Below, piece after piece: positions 10,708 to 22,710 of a DNA stretch of 64,000 nt. Numbering within the stretch: the first letter of the stretch is position 1; the number at the start of each line of letters is the position of its first letter. Origin of the DNA: Dromiciops gliroides (Eukaryota > Chordata > Mammalia > Microbiotheria > Microbiotheriidae); assembly GCF_019393635.1 (NCBI RefSeq), contig NC_057863.1, positions 645,524,660 through 645,588,659 on the forward strand, in the 5' to 3' direction. The notes under the pieces are model-generated. The model was given only the letters and a program-made list of their open reading frames with translations, had not been told where the DNA came from and did not search any database. The translations under genes were made by a program, and so were the position numbers.

Positions 10708-13700
10708 GTCAGTGCAGACCGGGGACTGCCCGGGGGGAGGGGGAGGAGGAAGGTCTGAATAAAGGAGTGGGTCCGGATAAGTGGCGTCCTGGGTGTCTAA
10801 AGAGGCAGAAACAGCTGGAGGAGCGGGTCCCATGTGGGATGGGGGTTGGGGACCTGGGTCCTGGTTAGAACCAGAGGTAAGAAATCAGAGATTTAGAACT
10901 GGGAAGCTCATCTGGCTCAACCCCCTCCTTCTACAGAAGGGGAAACTGAGGCACAGGGAGGTGAAAGGGACTTGCCCATGGCGATGGGAGGGAAGAGATT
11001 TTACAGATCCCCTTAGGTGAAGCCCATTCTCCAGATGAGGAAACAGGTCTGGAGGGGTTACACACAGTAGGGTGTGGCAGAACTGGACTCCAGTGACTAC
11101 AAGCCCAGGGTGCTTATGGTCGCCCTGGGCTGGTCTTTTGGTGGAATTCAATAGACAGCCAGCGCTTATGAGGGGGCAAAAGCACTTCTCTGGGTGTTTG
11201 GTTTGCAGAGATAACACATGACCTGGGATCTGGTGGCACCCTGGACATGACCAGAGAGAAGTATATGAGAGAGCACACATTTCTTGGCACCTCCTGGGCC
11301 TGGGGGAGCCTGCAAGGACAGGGAAGTGGGGGGGGGGGCACATAGTGATGTGATGATGAAGCCCTCACCAAAAAGGCTCACAGCTGGAGAGACCTCAGAG
11401 GCAATCCAGTCCAAATGCTTTATTTTACAGATCAATCAATTAATCTAATGAGTGAGTGCCAAGCACTGTGCTAAGTGCTGGAGATACAAAGAGGCAAAAG
11501 ACAGTCCTTACCCTCAGGGAACCTATAATCTAACGGGGGAAACAAGCTCTCCGTGGATAAATAGGAGAGAAATAACCGAGGGGAGGCACTGGAATGAAGA
11601 GGGGGTGGGGAAGGCTTCCTGGAGAAGGTGGGATTTTAGTTGGGGCTTAAAGGAGAGAGGTCAGGAGCGGTGGCTGAGGAGGGTGAGTGCTCCATGAATG
11701 GAGGACAGCCAGAGTTTACTCTTCCTTCAGGGGAAACAACAGGGACATAAGCAAAACCAAAATAAATACTGGATGTAATGTCAGCTTCTTGAGGGCAGGA
11801 AGGGACTGTTTAGCTTATCCCCTGAGTTTAGACCGGGCCCTCATTGGTTGATTGTATGGTGGGGAGAGGGAAAGGAGGCACCAGCTGCTGAGGGGGACAT
11901 GAAAATCAATGTAATTTTCCACTAAGACATGACATGAGTTTTCAAGGATTTTCCCAACTTAGGGCTACTGGGCCACAAATAGACATTAAAACCACACATC
12001 AGCCATACAGCCCCTTTCCTGCTTCCATAAAGTGTCAGGCCTTCTCCAATTGTCAAATCCAGTGGTTGGACTATGCAGGGGGTTGCAAAACTTTTAATGC
12101 CGTTTTAAGCTAAGTTTAAAGTTAAAGGTGCACTTTGGGGACAGCCTGCACAATCAGAGTCCTAGGTTTCAAGGTCCCCCTGAAAATCTGAGGTGCTTAA
12201 TAGAGAAGAGTAGAATGCAGGCCTTGAAGGCCTGTAGACTGAGACAAGTTTGTAGGCTAAAGCACCAAAAGGAATCTTTTAAAAAATTTTTTTGGTGGGG
12301 CAGTGAGGGTTAAGTGACTTGCCCAGGGTCACACAGCTAGTAAGTGTCAAATGTCTGAGGTCAGATTTGAACTCCGGTCCTCCTGAATCCAGAGCTGGTG
12401 CTTTATCCACTGTACCACCTATGAAAGGAATCTTAAAGGACTGGTAGAAAGAGAAATGGGTTTGGTATCAGGAAAACCCCCTCCCCATTTCCCTCTCCCC
12501 CCAAGGTGTTACCATAATAAATGCCATTATGTGGGGCCTTAAAGTTTGGAAAGAGCTTTCTTTGCCAGTATTATTATCTCATCTGATTCTTATACCTCTT
12601 ATCACCTCCATTTTACAGATGAGGAAACTGAGGCCAAGAGAGGCTAAATGACCTTTGCCCAGGGTTACAGAGCTAGTGTCTAAAGGGGGATCTGAACCCA
12701 GGACTTTGCACCTCCAATTGCAGCACTCTAGGCTGCCTACCATGTCTGGATGACCAATGACTGGCTGCTTCTTTCAGAGGACACCGAGGCTCTGAGAGGG
12801 TCACAAGGCCACATGTCTAGAGCCCCAAAGCACTCAGAGGTCATCTAGGCCAACCTTGGTCATTTTCCAGAGGGGGACTCTAAGGCCCCATGGAGCAGGA
12901 GTGACTGAGCCAAGGTCACTCCCTGGGAATAAGGATTTGAAGCCAGGTGCTGTCAGTACCTTTTCTTGTCCAGACTCATGGCAGACAGTGTGAGTTGCAA
13001 GCCTCCTAACCCCAGTTCTAGGGCTCTGCTGGGCCAGGCTCAGCCAGGCCAGCTCCTCCAGGGAGTTTCTAAAGGTGGGGTGCCTCTTTCCCCTACAGCT
13101 TTCCTCTCTTGGTTCAGAAATGGTCTCTTGGCCTCAGGCATAGGAGTCATCTCCTTCATGCAGAGCGACATGGGCCGCGAGGCCGCCTATGGTGAGTGCT
13201 TGGCCAGGGACCCTCCACGTGAAGATCCTGGCTGTGCCCCAGCCCCCTCCCTGCCCCCTTTCCCCTTGCCGAGTTGGGGGCAAAGGGCCCGTGGGGAGAG
13301 AACACGCTTTGGGGAGTGAGGTCCCAGTGCCCAGGCTCTTCTCTTGCTTTTTCCCAAAAGGGGGGCCCCAGATTCTGAGTCCTGGCACCTTAAACCCTGC
13401 TGGTCGGCTGGACCATAAGCCCACTGCCCCCCTCCTTTTGGATTCGACTCCTGCCCCTAGGTTCTGCCCTCTTCTTCCCGGGGTTCTATCCCTGCCCACC
13501 CCACTTCCGGGGTTCTGGGCCAGCCCCCCGCATTCAGTTCTGGCTCCCTGCCTGGCATCCTTTTCAACCTTTGGGTTCTTCCCTGTATTCTGTCCCCGCC
13601 CCAGTAGCTCGGCTTCCTCCCCTATCTGGGCCCCTGTGCTGTGTCCATTTCCTCCTGCGTGTTCAGGCCCCGCCCCAGATCGGGTTCCTCCTCTAGATTC

Positions 13701-14283
13701 TGTTCTCGCCCCATCCTCCCATTCGGCTCCGGTTGAGCTTTTGTCCCCCGCCGCCTGGGTCCCGTCCCCACCTCAAGCCCCTCGTGTTGTTCCCCCCTCT
13801 CCCTCCTCCCCCCTTCCCCCCCCTCCCCGCTTTCCCCCTCCTGCCTGGATCCTGTCCCCATCCCCCACCCCCCATCCGACCCCTGGTCCTGTTTCCCCTC
13901 CCCCCAGTCCCGGCCCGGCTGAGCCCGGTCCCTTCACCATCCCCTGCCCCTCCCGGGTCCAGTCCGGGCTGAGCCCCGTCTCTTCTGCCGCAGGCTTCTT
14001 CCTCCTGGGCGGCCTGTGCGTCTTCTACGGCGGAGCCTCGTACGTGGCCGGCCTGGCCTCGCTGCGGCGGCCCATGATGCTGTCTCTGGGCGGGGCGCTG
14101 GTCGGGGGCGCGGCCGTGGCTTCGGCCGGCCTGCTCTGGGCCTGTGCCGTGGGCCTGTACCTGGGCCAGCTGGAGCTGGAGGTGGAGGGACCCGAACCCG
14201 AACCGGGACTGGAGCCGGAGGACGCGGATGAGGAGGAGCCGCCCCCCGCCAGGGCCGGCCCTCCGCGGGGCCAGGCCAAGTGA
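10491..14283 (+). CDS. TMEM160: TMEM160, whole coding span (3 exons)
   Basis: Joined exons 10491-10707, 13099-13191 and 13994-14283 give a 199-residue protein (human about 188 from memory). The N terminus (1-50) is rich in Arg, Trp and Gly with almost no acid, as in a mitochondrial targeting segment; a conserved block SELDRADAWLLRKAHET follows. Hydrophobic segments lie near 78-96, 104-125 and 131-160. The tail (164-187) is Glu/Pro-rich and acidic. Both introns have GT-AG ends and interrupt a codon after its first base. The family is reported as a small inner mitochondrial membrane protein; its biochemical role is not settled. The start is the first ATG after the CpG-rich promoter and matches the MGGG start known in mammals. 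It is tail-to-tail with NPAS1, as in human. Identity is based on remembered human sequence and synteny. Confidence 0.95.
11390..11680 (-). mobile_element. L2 3' end, antisense
   Basis: GTGCCAAGCACTGTGCTAAG, CTTACCCTCAGGGAACCTA and GAGAAGGTGGGATTTTAGTT in reversed L2 order. Confidence 0.65.
12282..12420 (-). mobile_element. WSINE1-type SINE
   Basis: In TMEM160 intron 1. Target duplications AAAGGAATCTT on both sides. Confidence 0.9.
12520..12760 (-). mobile_element. MIR
   Basis: Long antisense MIR with ACAGATGAGGAAACTGAGGC and GCCCAGGGTTACAGAGCTAG. Confidence 0.7.
13099..13191 (+). CDS. TMEM160: TMEM160 coding exon 2
   Basis: Preceded by a pyrimidine tract and CTACAG. It encodes AFLSWFRNGLLASGIG and on to GREAAY, the first membrane segment and the most conserved part of the family. 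It ends at G|GTGAGT. Confidence 0.95.
13192..13993 (+). other. TMEM160: TMEM160 intron 2, C-rich degenerate minisatellite
   Basis: 802-base intron. From about 13440 to 13960 it is a loose array of units like GGTTCTGTCCCCGCCCC spaced roughly 35-50 bases. One frame stays open through it into exon 3, a consequence of its C-richness; the length is not a multiple of three. Confidence 0.6.
13994..14283 (+). CDS. TMEM160: TMEM160 coding exon 3
   Basis: Acceptor TCTGCCGCAG, then GFFLLGGLCV. It carries the second and third membrane segments and the acidic tail, ending in TGA at 14281-14283. The conserved LLWACAVGLYLGQLELEVE stretch marks the family. Confidence 0.95.
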
Positions 14284-14335
14284 GGGGCTGCGGTCCGGCA
14301 CGAGCACTATTAAAGGCCATCACACTCTCTGTGGG
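14284..14335 (+). promoter_or_regulatory. TMEM160: TMEM160 3' UTR and poly(A) signal
   Basis: ATTAAA at 14309-14314 lies only 26 bases past the stop codon, so the 3' UTR is probably about 50 bases, followed by GT-rich sequence near 14325-14350. Confidence 0.65.
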
Positions 14336-15100
14336 CTCTGCGTGGTGATTTGGGGGCGCGGGAGGGAGAGGGGCCTGCTTCGCCCCCACCCCCACCAATG
14401 GTCTGAGCCCCAGCTGGCCCGTCCCACCCCCAGAGTACGGTCTGCTGACCTCTGACCTGTCCCAAAGCGGGGAACTCCAGTGCTGGACAGGGGTGGGGCA
14501 CCTCCCAGGCCGACCCCACAATACTCTCCGGGGTCTTGGTGCCAGCCTGAATTTCTCGAGGATAGTAGACTTGGGGCTGGAAGCGACTTCCAGGGTTGGC
14601 TAGGCACCCCCCCCCCCATTTTTACAGAGGAGGAATCAGAAGGTATGAGTAGCTCAGTGACTTGCCAAGGCCACACAGGTACTAAGTGTGGGATCTGAAT
14701 CCAAGACCTGTCATGGCAGCACTTTTCCGTCTGCTAACCCCCCCCCCCTCATGTTCACTCCTCCCCCCAGCATCTTCACCTCAGAAATGAAGGGCTCAGC
14801 TGAAATAATCTCTTAGTTTCTACTCTGGGTATTCTGTTCACTCAATCCTGGAGGCCTGGACCTTAGAGGTCATTCAGTCCAATCCCCTTATTTTGTCAAG
14901 CCTAAGAAACTGAGGCCTGAGAAGGGAAGTGATCTGCCAAGGCCACACAGATTTGAAGAGGCGATTGGGATTTGAACCCAGATCTCTCAGATCACTGCTC
15001 CTTCCAGGACCTTGATACTTCGGAGCTCCCCAGAGGCTCTTGGCCCCCTCCTTCCCACCCCCACCTCAGCAACAGGGGACAAGAAAGCAGTTCAGTCGCA
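14336..15100. other. TMEM160-NPAS1 convergent intergenic gap
   Basis: About 0.77 kb between facing 3' ends. It holds MIR-like antisense pieces (14570-14720 and 14850-14990) and short C runs. No gene seen. Confidence 0.6.
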
Positions 15101-15281
15101 GAGAGTCGAGGAATGATGTTTAATTCTCCACCAGCCCAGCCCTGGCATGGGGAGGGGAGTGGGATTGGCCTCCAGGCATGACTTGGGGCCAGTGGCTACT
15201 CTTTAGGTCTCTCCTGCTGGACCTCCCTTGTGGGGAGCATAGCCCACACTGGGGAACAGAACAGCTCCATCCCACTTGTCC
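15100..15281 (-). promoter_or_regulatory. NPAS1: NPAS1 3' UTR and poly(A) signal
   Basis: ATTAAA on the minus strand at 15124-15119, about 160 bases past the stop codon, gives a short 3' UTR of roughly 180 bases. Confidence 0.6.
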
Positions 15282-15805
15282 TCAGTCCCCTTTCCTATCT
15301 GGCCCCAGGAAGGGCACACTGGGATAGAGCGCTTCAGGAAAAGCTGGCCCAGGGCCCGTGAGCCTCTGCAGGTGCTGATAAACCAACCCTGGGGTGGGCA
15401 GTGCCAGGCCAAGCTCAGCTGGCCCATATCGGATGGTGCTGGTGTAGAGGCCCCTACTAGGAGCCAGGTAACCAGCGTGGACCAGGGTGGGTGGGGATGG
15501 GGAGTCAGGGGGGGAAGGGGGCCTGTGGAAGGGCTCCCCAGTGGGATAGGAGGCCGTGTAGCTCCAGGGCTTCATGGTCTCCCGCTTCAAGCTCCCTGCC
15601 CGGATGACAGAGGTGAACTCAGGCCGGGGAACTGGGTGTCTGGACTCGCCCTCATCACTGTCCTCACCACCTTCCCTGCCCGAGGTCTCTCCTTGGCTGC
15701 TGCTTCCTCTGACTGGCTCCAGTTTGATGCGTTTGCCCCGGGCATGACGGGGCCCAGGTTCGGGCTGGGAGGATCCTTGGTCAGCCTCCACCTGGGCCTT
15801 GGGCT
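15282..15805 (-). CDS. NPAS1: NPAS1 last coding exon
   Basis: Acceptor TTCTCTTTCAG. Encodes a variable acidic/Ser region, then conserved [14 protein letters not shown] and [11 protein letters not shown], ending PDRKGD and TGA at 15284-15282. Confidence 0.94.
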
Positions 15806-18800
15806 CTGAAAGAGAAGATCACTGTGTAATAGTGATCCCTATTACTGTCATGTACCACGAGGGCAAAATCATTCCCCTCTTTGCGCCTCAGTTTCCCCAT
15901 CTGGAAAATTAAAGGATTGGGTAATATAGCCTCCAAGGTCCCCTCTTGCTCTTACATTCCATGCTTTATGTTCTAACATTCTTCCAGCTCTGACATTCTA
16001 GGTTCTAAGGTCCCTCCCAGCCTTGGCATTCCCTGTTCTGAGGCCCCTCCAGTTCTGACATCCTAGGTTCTAAGGGCCCTCCCAGCTTCCCAGCTCTGAC
16101 ATTCCATACTCTAAGGTCCTTTTGGGTGAACACTCTCCTCTTCCATCCTGACATTCAGTGATTTTCTGAATCTGAGACTGTCTAACCATCGAAGGTTCTG
16201 GGGATCTCAGATCCTAGCTCTGGGGGTGTCTGATGTCAGGCTGGGTGGGATATGGGAATAGAAAGGGGTAGAATTTGGGGCCCTGTCCCCTTCCCCACCC
16301 TGCCTACCCTCTAGACCTATTCCCAATAGCATGGCACCTTTATAGCTATGGCCCAGGTACCTTTGATCTCAGGTTCTGGATCTGACAGATCCTCTGGGGG
16401 GCCAGTGCTAGGAAGTTGAAAAGTGTCCAAGGCCATGTGGCTGTTTTCCACCTGACTGTGGGTGAGAGGCAAGTGGTCACCATTCAGGTACTCCCCGCTC
16501 ACTTTCTGAGGCCTCAGGTGCCAAGGATGTAGGTTTGGGGACAGGGGAACTCCTCAGCTGACAGGACACAAGTGGGGTGACCCCCTTCTTGAGGAATCTT
16601 TTATGGCCCCAGGGCCATCTCTTTCCAGCTCCCCAGGGTGGGCCCTGCACTCCAGCACTGGGTTTTCTGTCCCCACTAGAGAGAACTGGATACTCCAATT
16701 AGTTTTGACTTTTTTTTTTTTTTGGTGAGGCAATTAGGGTTAAGTGACTTGCCCACGGTCACGCAGCTAGTAAGTGTCAAGTGTCTGAGCTCACATTTGA
16801 ACTCAGGTCCTCCTGAATCCAGGGCCAGTGCTTTATCCACTGCGCCACCTAGCTGCCCCCAATTAGTTTTGTCTTAGATGGAAAGTTTCCTCCATTCCCA
16901 GGGACTGGGTCTGCCCCCACCCCACCCCCCCAGACAGTGGCTCAGGCCTTCCTCACCTGAGTATGTAGCTGACCCAGACCACATGGCGCTCGCCTGGGCT
17001 CTTGCCACTGATGGCCACGGTGGCCACAGACTGAAGCCAGATGAAGCCTCCAGCCCTCTGCAGCCATCGGTAATAGCCTGTCACCACCTGCCCTTTGTCC
17101 AGCACTGGCCCAAGAGGGGAAGGCCAAGGCAGAGACAAGTGTCGATCAAAGTGGGAATTGGGAGACAGGGGGTTGGGAGCAGGGAAACATGAGGAGAGAT
17201 GCAGACCACATCGAAGGTGGAAAAAGGAAGAGATGGGCAGAGAAATGGGGAGACACGGATGGGGAGAGACAGAGGCACAGGAGTCAGAAATGGGAAGAGA
17301 GATGTGGAGAGAGACAAAGAGACAGCATAAGTCCAAGAAACAAGAAGTATTAAGGAAGACACAAACAGATAAATGAAAATGGAAAAGAGACCACAGACGG
17401 TAAGTAAGAATCAGAGAAGCAGAGACACCTCTAGAGAAAAGAATCATAGATTTTTCAGGGGAAAGGGAAGGAGATTCCTGGCTTAACTTTTGTCCTCCTA
17501 CTTAAGGATTCCCCTGAGGGCAGAATAAGGGTGAACAGATCGGAAGGTGTGCAACAGGGGTAAGACCTAAGAAAGGAATTCCTCATGGGTATTAATAACT
17601 GGATGGGAGGAACACAGTGGGTTCCTGGAGATAGAGGGTCAATGGAGGGGTAGAGGGGGTTCACGCACAGTCCAGGTGGCTCTGGCGAATTCCAGCCACG
17701 TCCTCCCCGTGGATATACTGGTAGCAACTTCGTCCAATCAGTTCTGAGGGACCCACATCCATGTAGTCACTGATCCTGCCAGGGTCCAAGGTGGAGTGCA
17801 TTAGGATGAGCCATCTTCATGTCCTCTCTCCAACCCTCATCTTTCCTCTCATATCTCTAACCCTCTTCTCTTTCATCTCATCTTCCATCTCCTATCTCTC
17901 TATTTTCCTCATCCTCTCAACTGTTCTCTTCCTAGGCCACCTTTCCATTTTCTATCTGTCCATCCTCTATCCATCTCTTTCTCTTCTTTCTCTATTATTC
18001 TATCCTTTTCCTTCCATCCCTCTTTCTCCATTTGCAGAATCATAATCCAAACGTTGGAAAGGACCTCAGCAACTATCTATTCCAACCCACACTTGAAAAC
18101 AATTTCTACTCAAACATATCTGACAAATGACCATCCAATGAAGAGACCTCCTGAGGCATCCCAGTCTCCTTTTGGACAGCTCTAATGGGTAGGAATTTTT
18201 TCCTGATGTCAAGACTAAATTTGCTTCTCTGCACCTTGAACTCATTGCTCCTGGGTCTTCCCTCTGGGATCAAATAAAAACAAATCCAGGGGCAGCTAGG
18301 TGGCGCAGTGGATAGAGCACTGGCCCTGGATTCAGGAAGAGCTGAGTTCAAATCTGGCCTCAGACCCTTGACACTTACTAGCTGTGTGACCCTGGACAAG
18401 TCACTTAACCCCAATTGCCTCACTAAAAAACAAAAACAAACCAAACAAACAAAAAAACCCACACAAATCTAGCCTCTCTTTCACAACAACCCTTCAAATA
18501 TTTCAACATAACTATTATATGCCCTATGGGTCTTCTCTTCTCTGGGCTAGATATTTCCAGTTCTTTCCATCAATCCTCATATGGCATTGACTCAAGACCC
18601 TTCATCATCCTGGTTATTCTCTTCTGGACACTCTAGCTTATTAATGTCCTTTTTAATCTGATGCAATAAGAACTAAGCAGAACACTCCATGGTGACCTCA
18701 CCATTTTGCATCTTTCTATTTCTCCTTCCCCATCTCTTTATCTTCAGTTTATCTACCACCATGTCCCCAGACCCTCATCTTCCATTCACAATATCTCCAC

Positions 18801-19287
18801 TCCAAACCACACCTCCATATCCCCCATCATTGCACAATAATCTATTTCCAAATAGCCATCGACCATCTTATCCATTTCCCTTCTTTTCCTACTATAGTTC
18901 CTTCATCCATTTCCTTATTTCCAACTTCCTGTCCTTCAGATTCGTTCTCATCTCTCGCCCCAATTTCTTAATTTCCAGCTTCCCATCTATTGCCACCCAT
19001 CTATTCTTAGCTCCCCATTTCCCTTTCTTTGGTTTCTTTGTCACATCTGTCCCTCCTCCATTTCTCTAATCTGTTTCTCCATCCCTGTAAAGTTGCTATC
19101 CAGCTATACTGTCTAAAATATCTAATGAGTGGTCACCAATAAATGATAAGCTTTAGCAAGAGTTTAGACTTTTAAGCATTTATTAAGGAGAATAAGAATT
19201 TGGTGAAGAGAGAGAAAGAGGCCTAGATGCCTACAGCTATCTATCTCAGGGAGCCAGCATTTCTAGCTCTCCTCCCCATGAGGTCCT

Positions 19288-19370
<83 letters not shown>

Positions 19371-22300
19371 CACCCCTTCTTCGTCCCACAAGCCTCCTGT
19401 CTAACCCGGAAACATCAAACGTCACTTCCTGACGCCAAGGAACTGACCTCCCAAGCCACATGGCTTGCCCTCAGATGCATTCTGCTCATGGTGGAGCTTT
19501 CCTACAGTAACTCTCCAGCAGGTGGCATCACTTCAATTGTTATAATCCTTTATTTCTTTTCCCAATCTTTCCATATCTACTTTGTTTCTTCTATCCATTA
19601 TTGACCAACACTCACCTATCTTCCATTTCTCACTCTCCCATTTCCTATCCCTCCCTTTGTCTTCCATCTTTCTATCCCTATTCCTCCTTCACTTATTTCC
19701 AAAGTGACATCTTTCCATCCTTCCTTCCCTACTGTCTCCATCCCTAACCTCACTCTCATTCCCAACTTTCCATCCCTCCACTCCATCTCCTCATCCTTAT
19801 AACTCTTCCTATCTCACTACCCACTGCTTTCCACATCCATTCTCCATCAATTCATACTTTACGTGTTCTCCGTTTTCTGTCATTCTAACTCCACATATTT
19901 ATCTCTTCCTCCTCCATGATCCTATTCCTAGCTTACGCTAACCCACCTCCCTAGCTTTCTTTCTCTCATTTCTCTATCCCTATCTCCTCACATTCATCTC
20001 TCCTCACCCCACTTCTCAGTCTCCACACCTCACCCATCACCTCACTCCTTAGTCCTCCCACCTGCTCTCACAGGAGATGATGGTCAAGGCCAGGCTGAGG
20101 CGAAAGACGAGTGTGTGGCCATGCAGGGGGAGTTCACTGAGTGGAGCTGGGGGCAAGGTGTGGCCTAGGGCGACGAGACCTAGCGCTTGGCCCCGTCGGG
20201 CTGTCAATAGCTGAGTCCGAAGCCGACCAGTCACATGAATTACCTGTGAGAGATATTTGAGACATGCACCTGGATAATGTAGGAGTATGGCCAGGAGTAG
20301 CTAGAAGCACTGAATTGAAGGGAACCTTATATTACCACGACACCCTTGTTTTACAAAGGACAAAACAGAACCAGAGCAACAAAGTGATTTTCCCGTCTCC
20401 TACTTATAGGGGGCTGAGCCTAAAATTGAAACCAGGCATGTTGATTCCAAATCCATGAATGTACAGTTTGAGGAGGACCATAGCAGGCTGGACACAAGGG
20501 TCCAGTTGGGAGGATTGACCGCCACTGGGGAGAGGAATGACCAATGGACAGAGGATAGAGCAGCCAGGTGGCAGAGTAGATAGAGGGCCAGGCCTGGACT
20601 CAGACAGATCTAAATTCAAATCTGACCTTGTACACTTAGCTAGTGTGACCTTGGGCCAGTCTATTTAACCTCTGCTTATCTCAGTTCCCTCCTCTATAAA
20701 ATCATCTATATAAATTATAGCACCTACAAATGAGATAATAATTGTAAAGCATTTAGCACAGTGCTTGGCATGTAGTAAGTACTATGCAAATATTATTATT
20801 ATTATTTAGCTTGGGAGAGGGACAGTTATAATTATTTATGTTATAAGTATATAATATTATCATGGTTACTCTATAGCTGGACAGAGGGACCATTATTTAT
20901 TTAATTATAATTATGTTATAATTGCATAATATTACTATTATATAGCTGGACAGAGGAACAGACAACATCTAGGTTATGAGAAGTCCGGCTTGGCCAAAGA
21001 CAAGGAAAGTGTTGAATGTTTATGTCACAACAGGGGCAGAGAATTGGGGAATGAAGGGCCCCAAGGAATCACTGGGAGTCATATTAGGGAAGGAGGGAGC
21101 CAGAGTCAGCTCAAGAGGGCTCCTCACTCACCTTATATCCCGAAGCCTTGACATGCAGCCCCCGCTTGGTGAGTGTGGATTTCATTCGGACAAAGAAGGA
21201 CCGTTCAAAGGAGCCGGGTTGATTTCGAGGAGTATTCACAGCAGGGGGCAACTCTGAAGAAAGAGTTATGGGGAGAGGGTCAGGGTGTCTCTGGATAGTG
21301 ACTCTCCCCTCCCAGTCCTTTTCAGAGTCATCTGGGATTCCCACATCCTCCCATCCCTCAAGATTCCTCACTTATCCAAGCTCATAAACCCTTAGGGCAG
21401 TCCCTCATATACAAGGTCATACCCCCCCCCACACACACATGTGAGCATGCACACACATGCATAATCACCCAAAGACTGGGAGACACACGGTCAATGCAGT
21501 CTCACTCAAACACAAATCCAGAAAGCCACAAACTACATGGTAAGCTACTTGGTCATTCATCAACACAACCACATACCATCATCATAGCCCATGATGCAGT
21601 GGAAAGTGTGCTGGGTTTGGAGTTAGAGGACCTGAGTTCAAATCCTGATTTTACTACTTATGTGACCACAGTCAAGTCATTTGAGTCCTCTTGGGCTCAG
21701 TTTCCTCATCTCTTAAATGAGGGGATTGGACTCCATGGAATCCAAGCCTACGACTCCTTCCAACTTTAGATGCTGTGATCATTCTTTTTTTTTTTCGGGG
21801 CAATGGGGGTTAAGTGACTTGCCCAGGGTCACATAGCTAATAAGTGTCAAGTGACTGAGGCCGGATTTGAACTCAGGTCCTCCTGAATCCAGGGCCGGTG
21901 CTCTATCCACTGTGCCACCTAGCTGACCCCTGTGATCATTCTTATGACTTACACCCCACTCAGTGCATCTTGGACTAACCAGCTGCTTCCCTAGCTGGGG
22001 TTTAGGCCAGAGGATTCGATTTACAAAAATCCCACTTAAGTCAGTATGGTAGATCACAAAGTGAAATGTAGCCAGGACCCCCAGCCCTCCCCTGGGAAGG
22101 ACTCTTGGGGAGAGTTACCAGTCTCTGGGGCTTCAGAGATTGAGGAAGCTGAGGATGAAGAGGATGAAGAAGAGGAGGAAGAAGGGCCGGAAGGTGGTGC
22201 CCCAGGCCCAGGGGGTGGAGCCCTCAGCCCAAGCTGCTCCAGCACCTCTGAGTGGTCCCCCGGATGCACATAGTCAAACACGCTACTTCCAGTCAGCTCC

Positions 22301-22670
22301 ACCTGTGGGCCATGGGGGTAGGGGTGGGATGCAGAGCAGAGGAGTGGTCAATCACTTGTTTGCCCTCTGCCCTACCCCAAGGCAACAGGAGAGAAATGTC
22401 CAGGTAAAGGGGAATTCCTTTCTTCCGTTGGCCAAGGAGAGGAGGGAGTGGGGCTGTCCATTCACTTGCTGTGGGGACAGCTCAGAACAAATCTCCTTTT
22501 TGCTCCTACCTTCTCTGTGTCCCTACCCTCTACCAATAGATTCCTTCTATCTCCAGGGTGCTCATCTATCTATTTATTTTAGGAAGGGGGAAGTGGACAT
22601 AGAAGGAGTCCCTTCTGCTTTGGACTGATCTTTCTTCAAAATGGACTTTGAAATGCTCCACAACACCTGA

Positions 22671-22710
<40 letters not shown>

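Larger units (their letters stand above)
10708..13098 (+). other. TMEM160: TMEM160 intron 1
   Basis: Contains MIR-like fragments (10900-10990, 11020-11110, 12520-12760), an L2 3'-end fragment in antisense (11390-11680), an L2-like tail (11780-11860) and one WSINE1 (12282-12420). 11860-12270 shows nothing I recognise. No further exon signal seen. Confidence 0.7.
17776..20061. other. NPAS1 intron 7, pyrimidine-rich with three insertions
   Basis: Long stretches (17815-18035, 18690-19080, 19545-20060) are nearly pure C/T on the plus strand with loose TTTCCATC-type periodicity. A CR1-like LINE, a WSINE1 and an LTR interrupt. Confidence 0.7.

Noticed and set aside
10167-10833. Minus-strand open frames across the TMEM160 promoter and exon 1
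   Set aside because: Shadow frames in GC-rich DNA with Pro/Arg/Ala bias and no family resemblance.
13189-14283. A 364-codon plus-strand open frame covering TMEM160 intron 2 and exon 3
   Set aside because: Its first two thirds are intronic, C-rich and Pro-biased. Splice sites and the conserved exons show that only 13994-14283 is coding in this frame.
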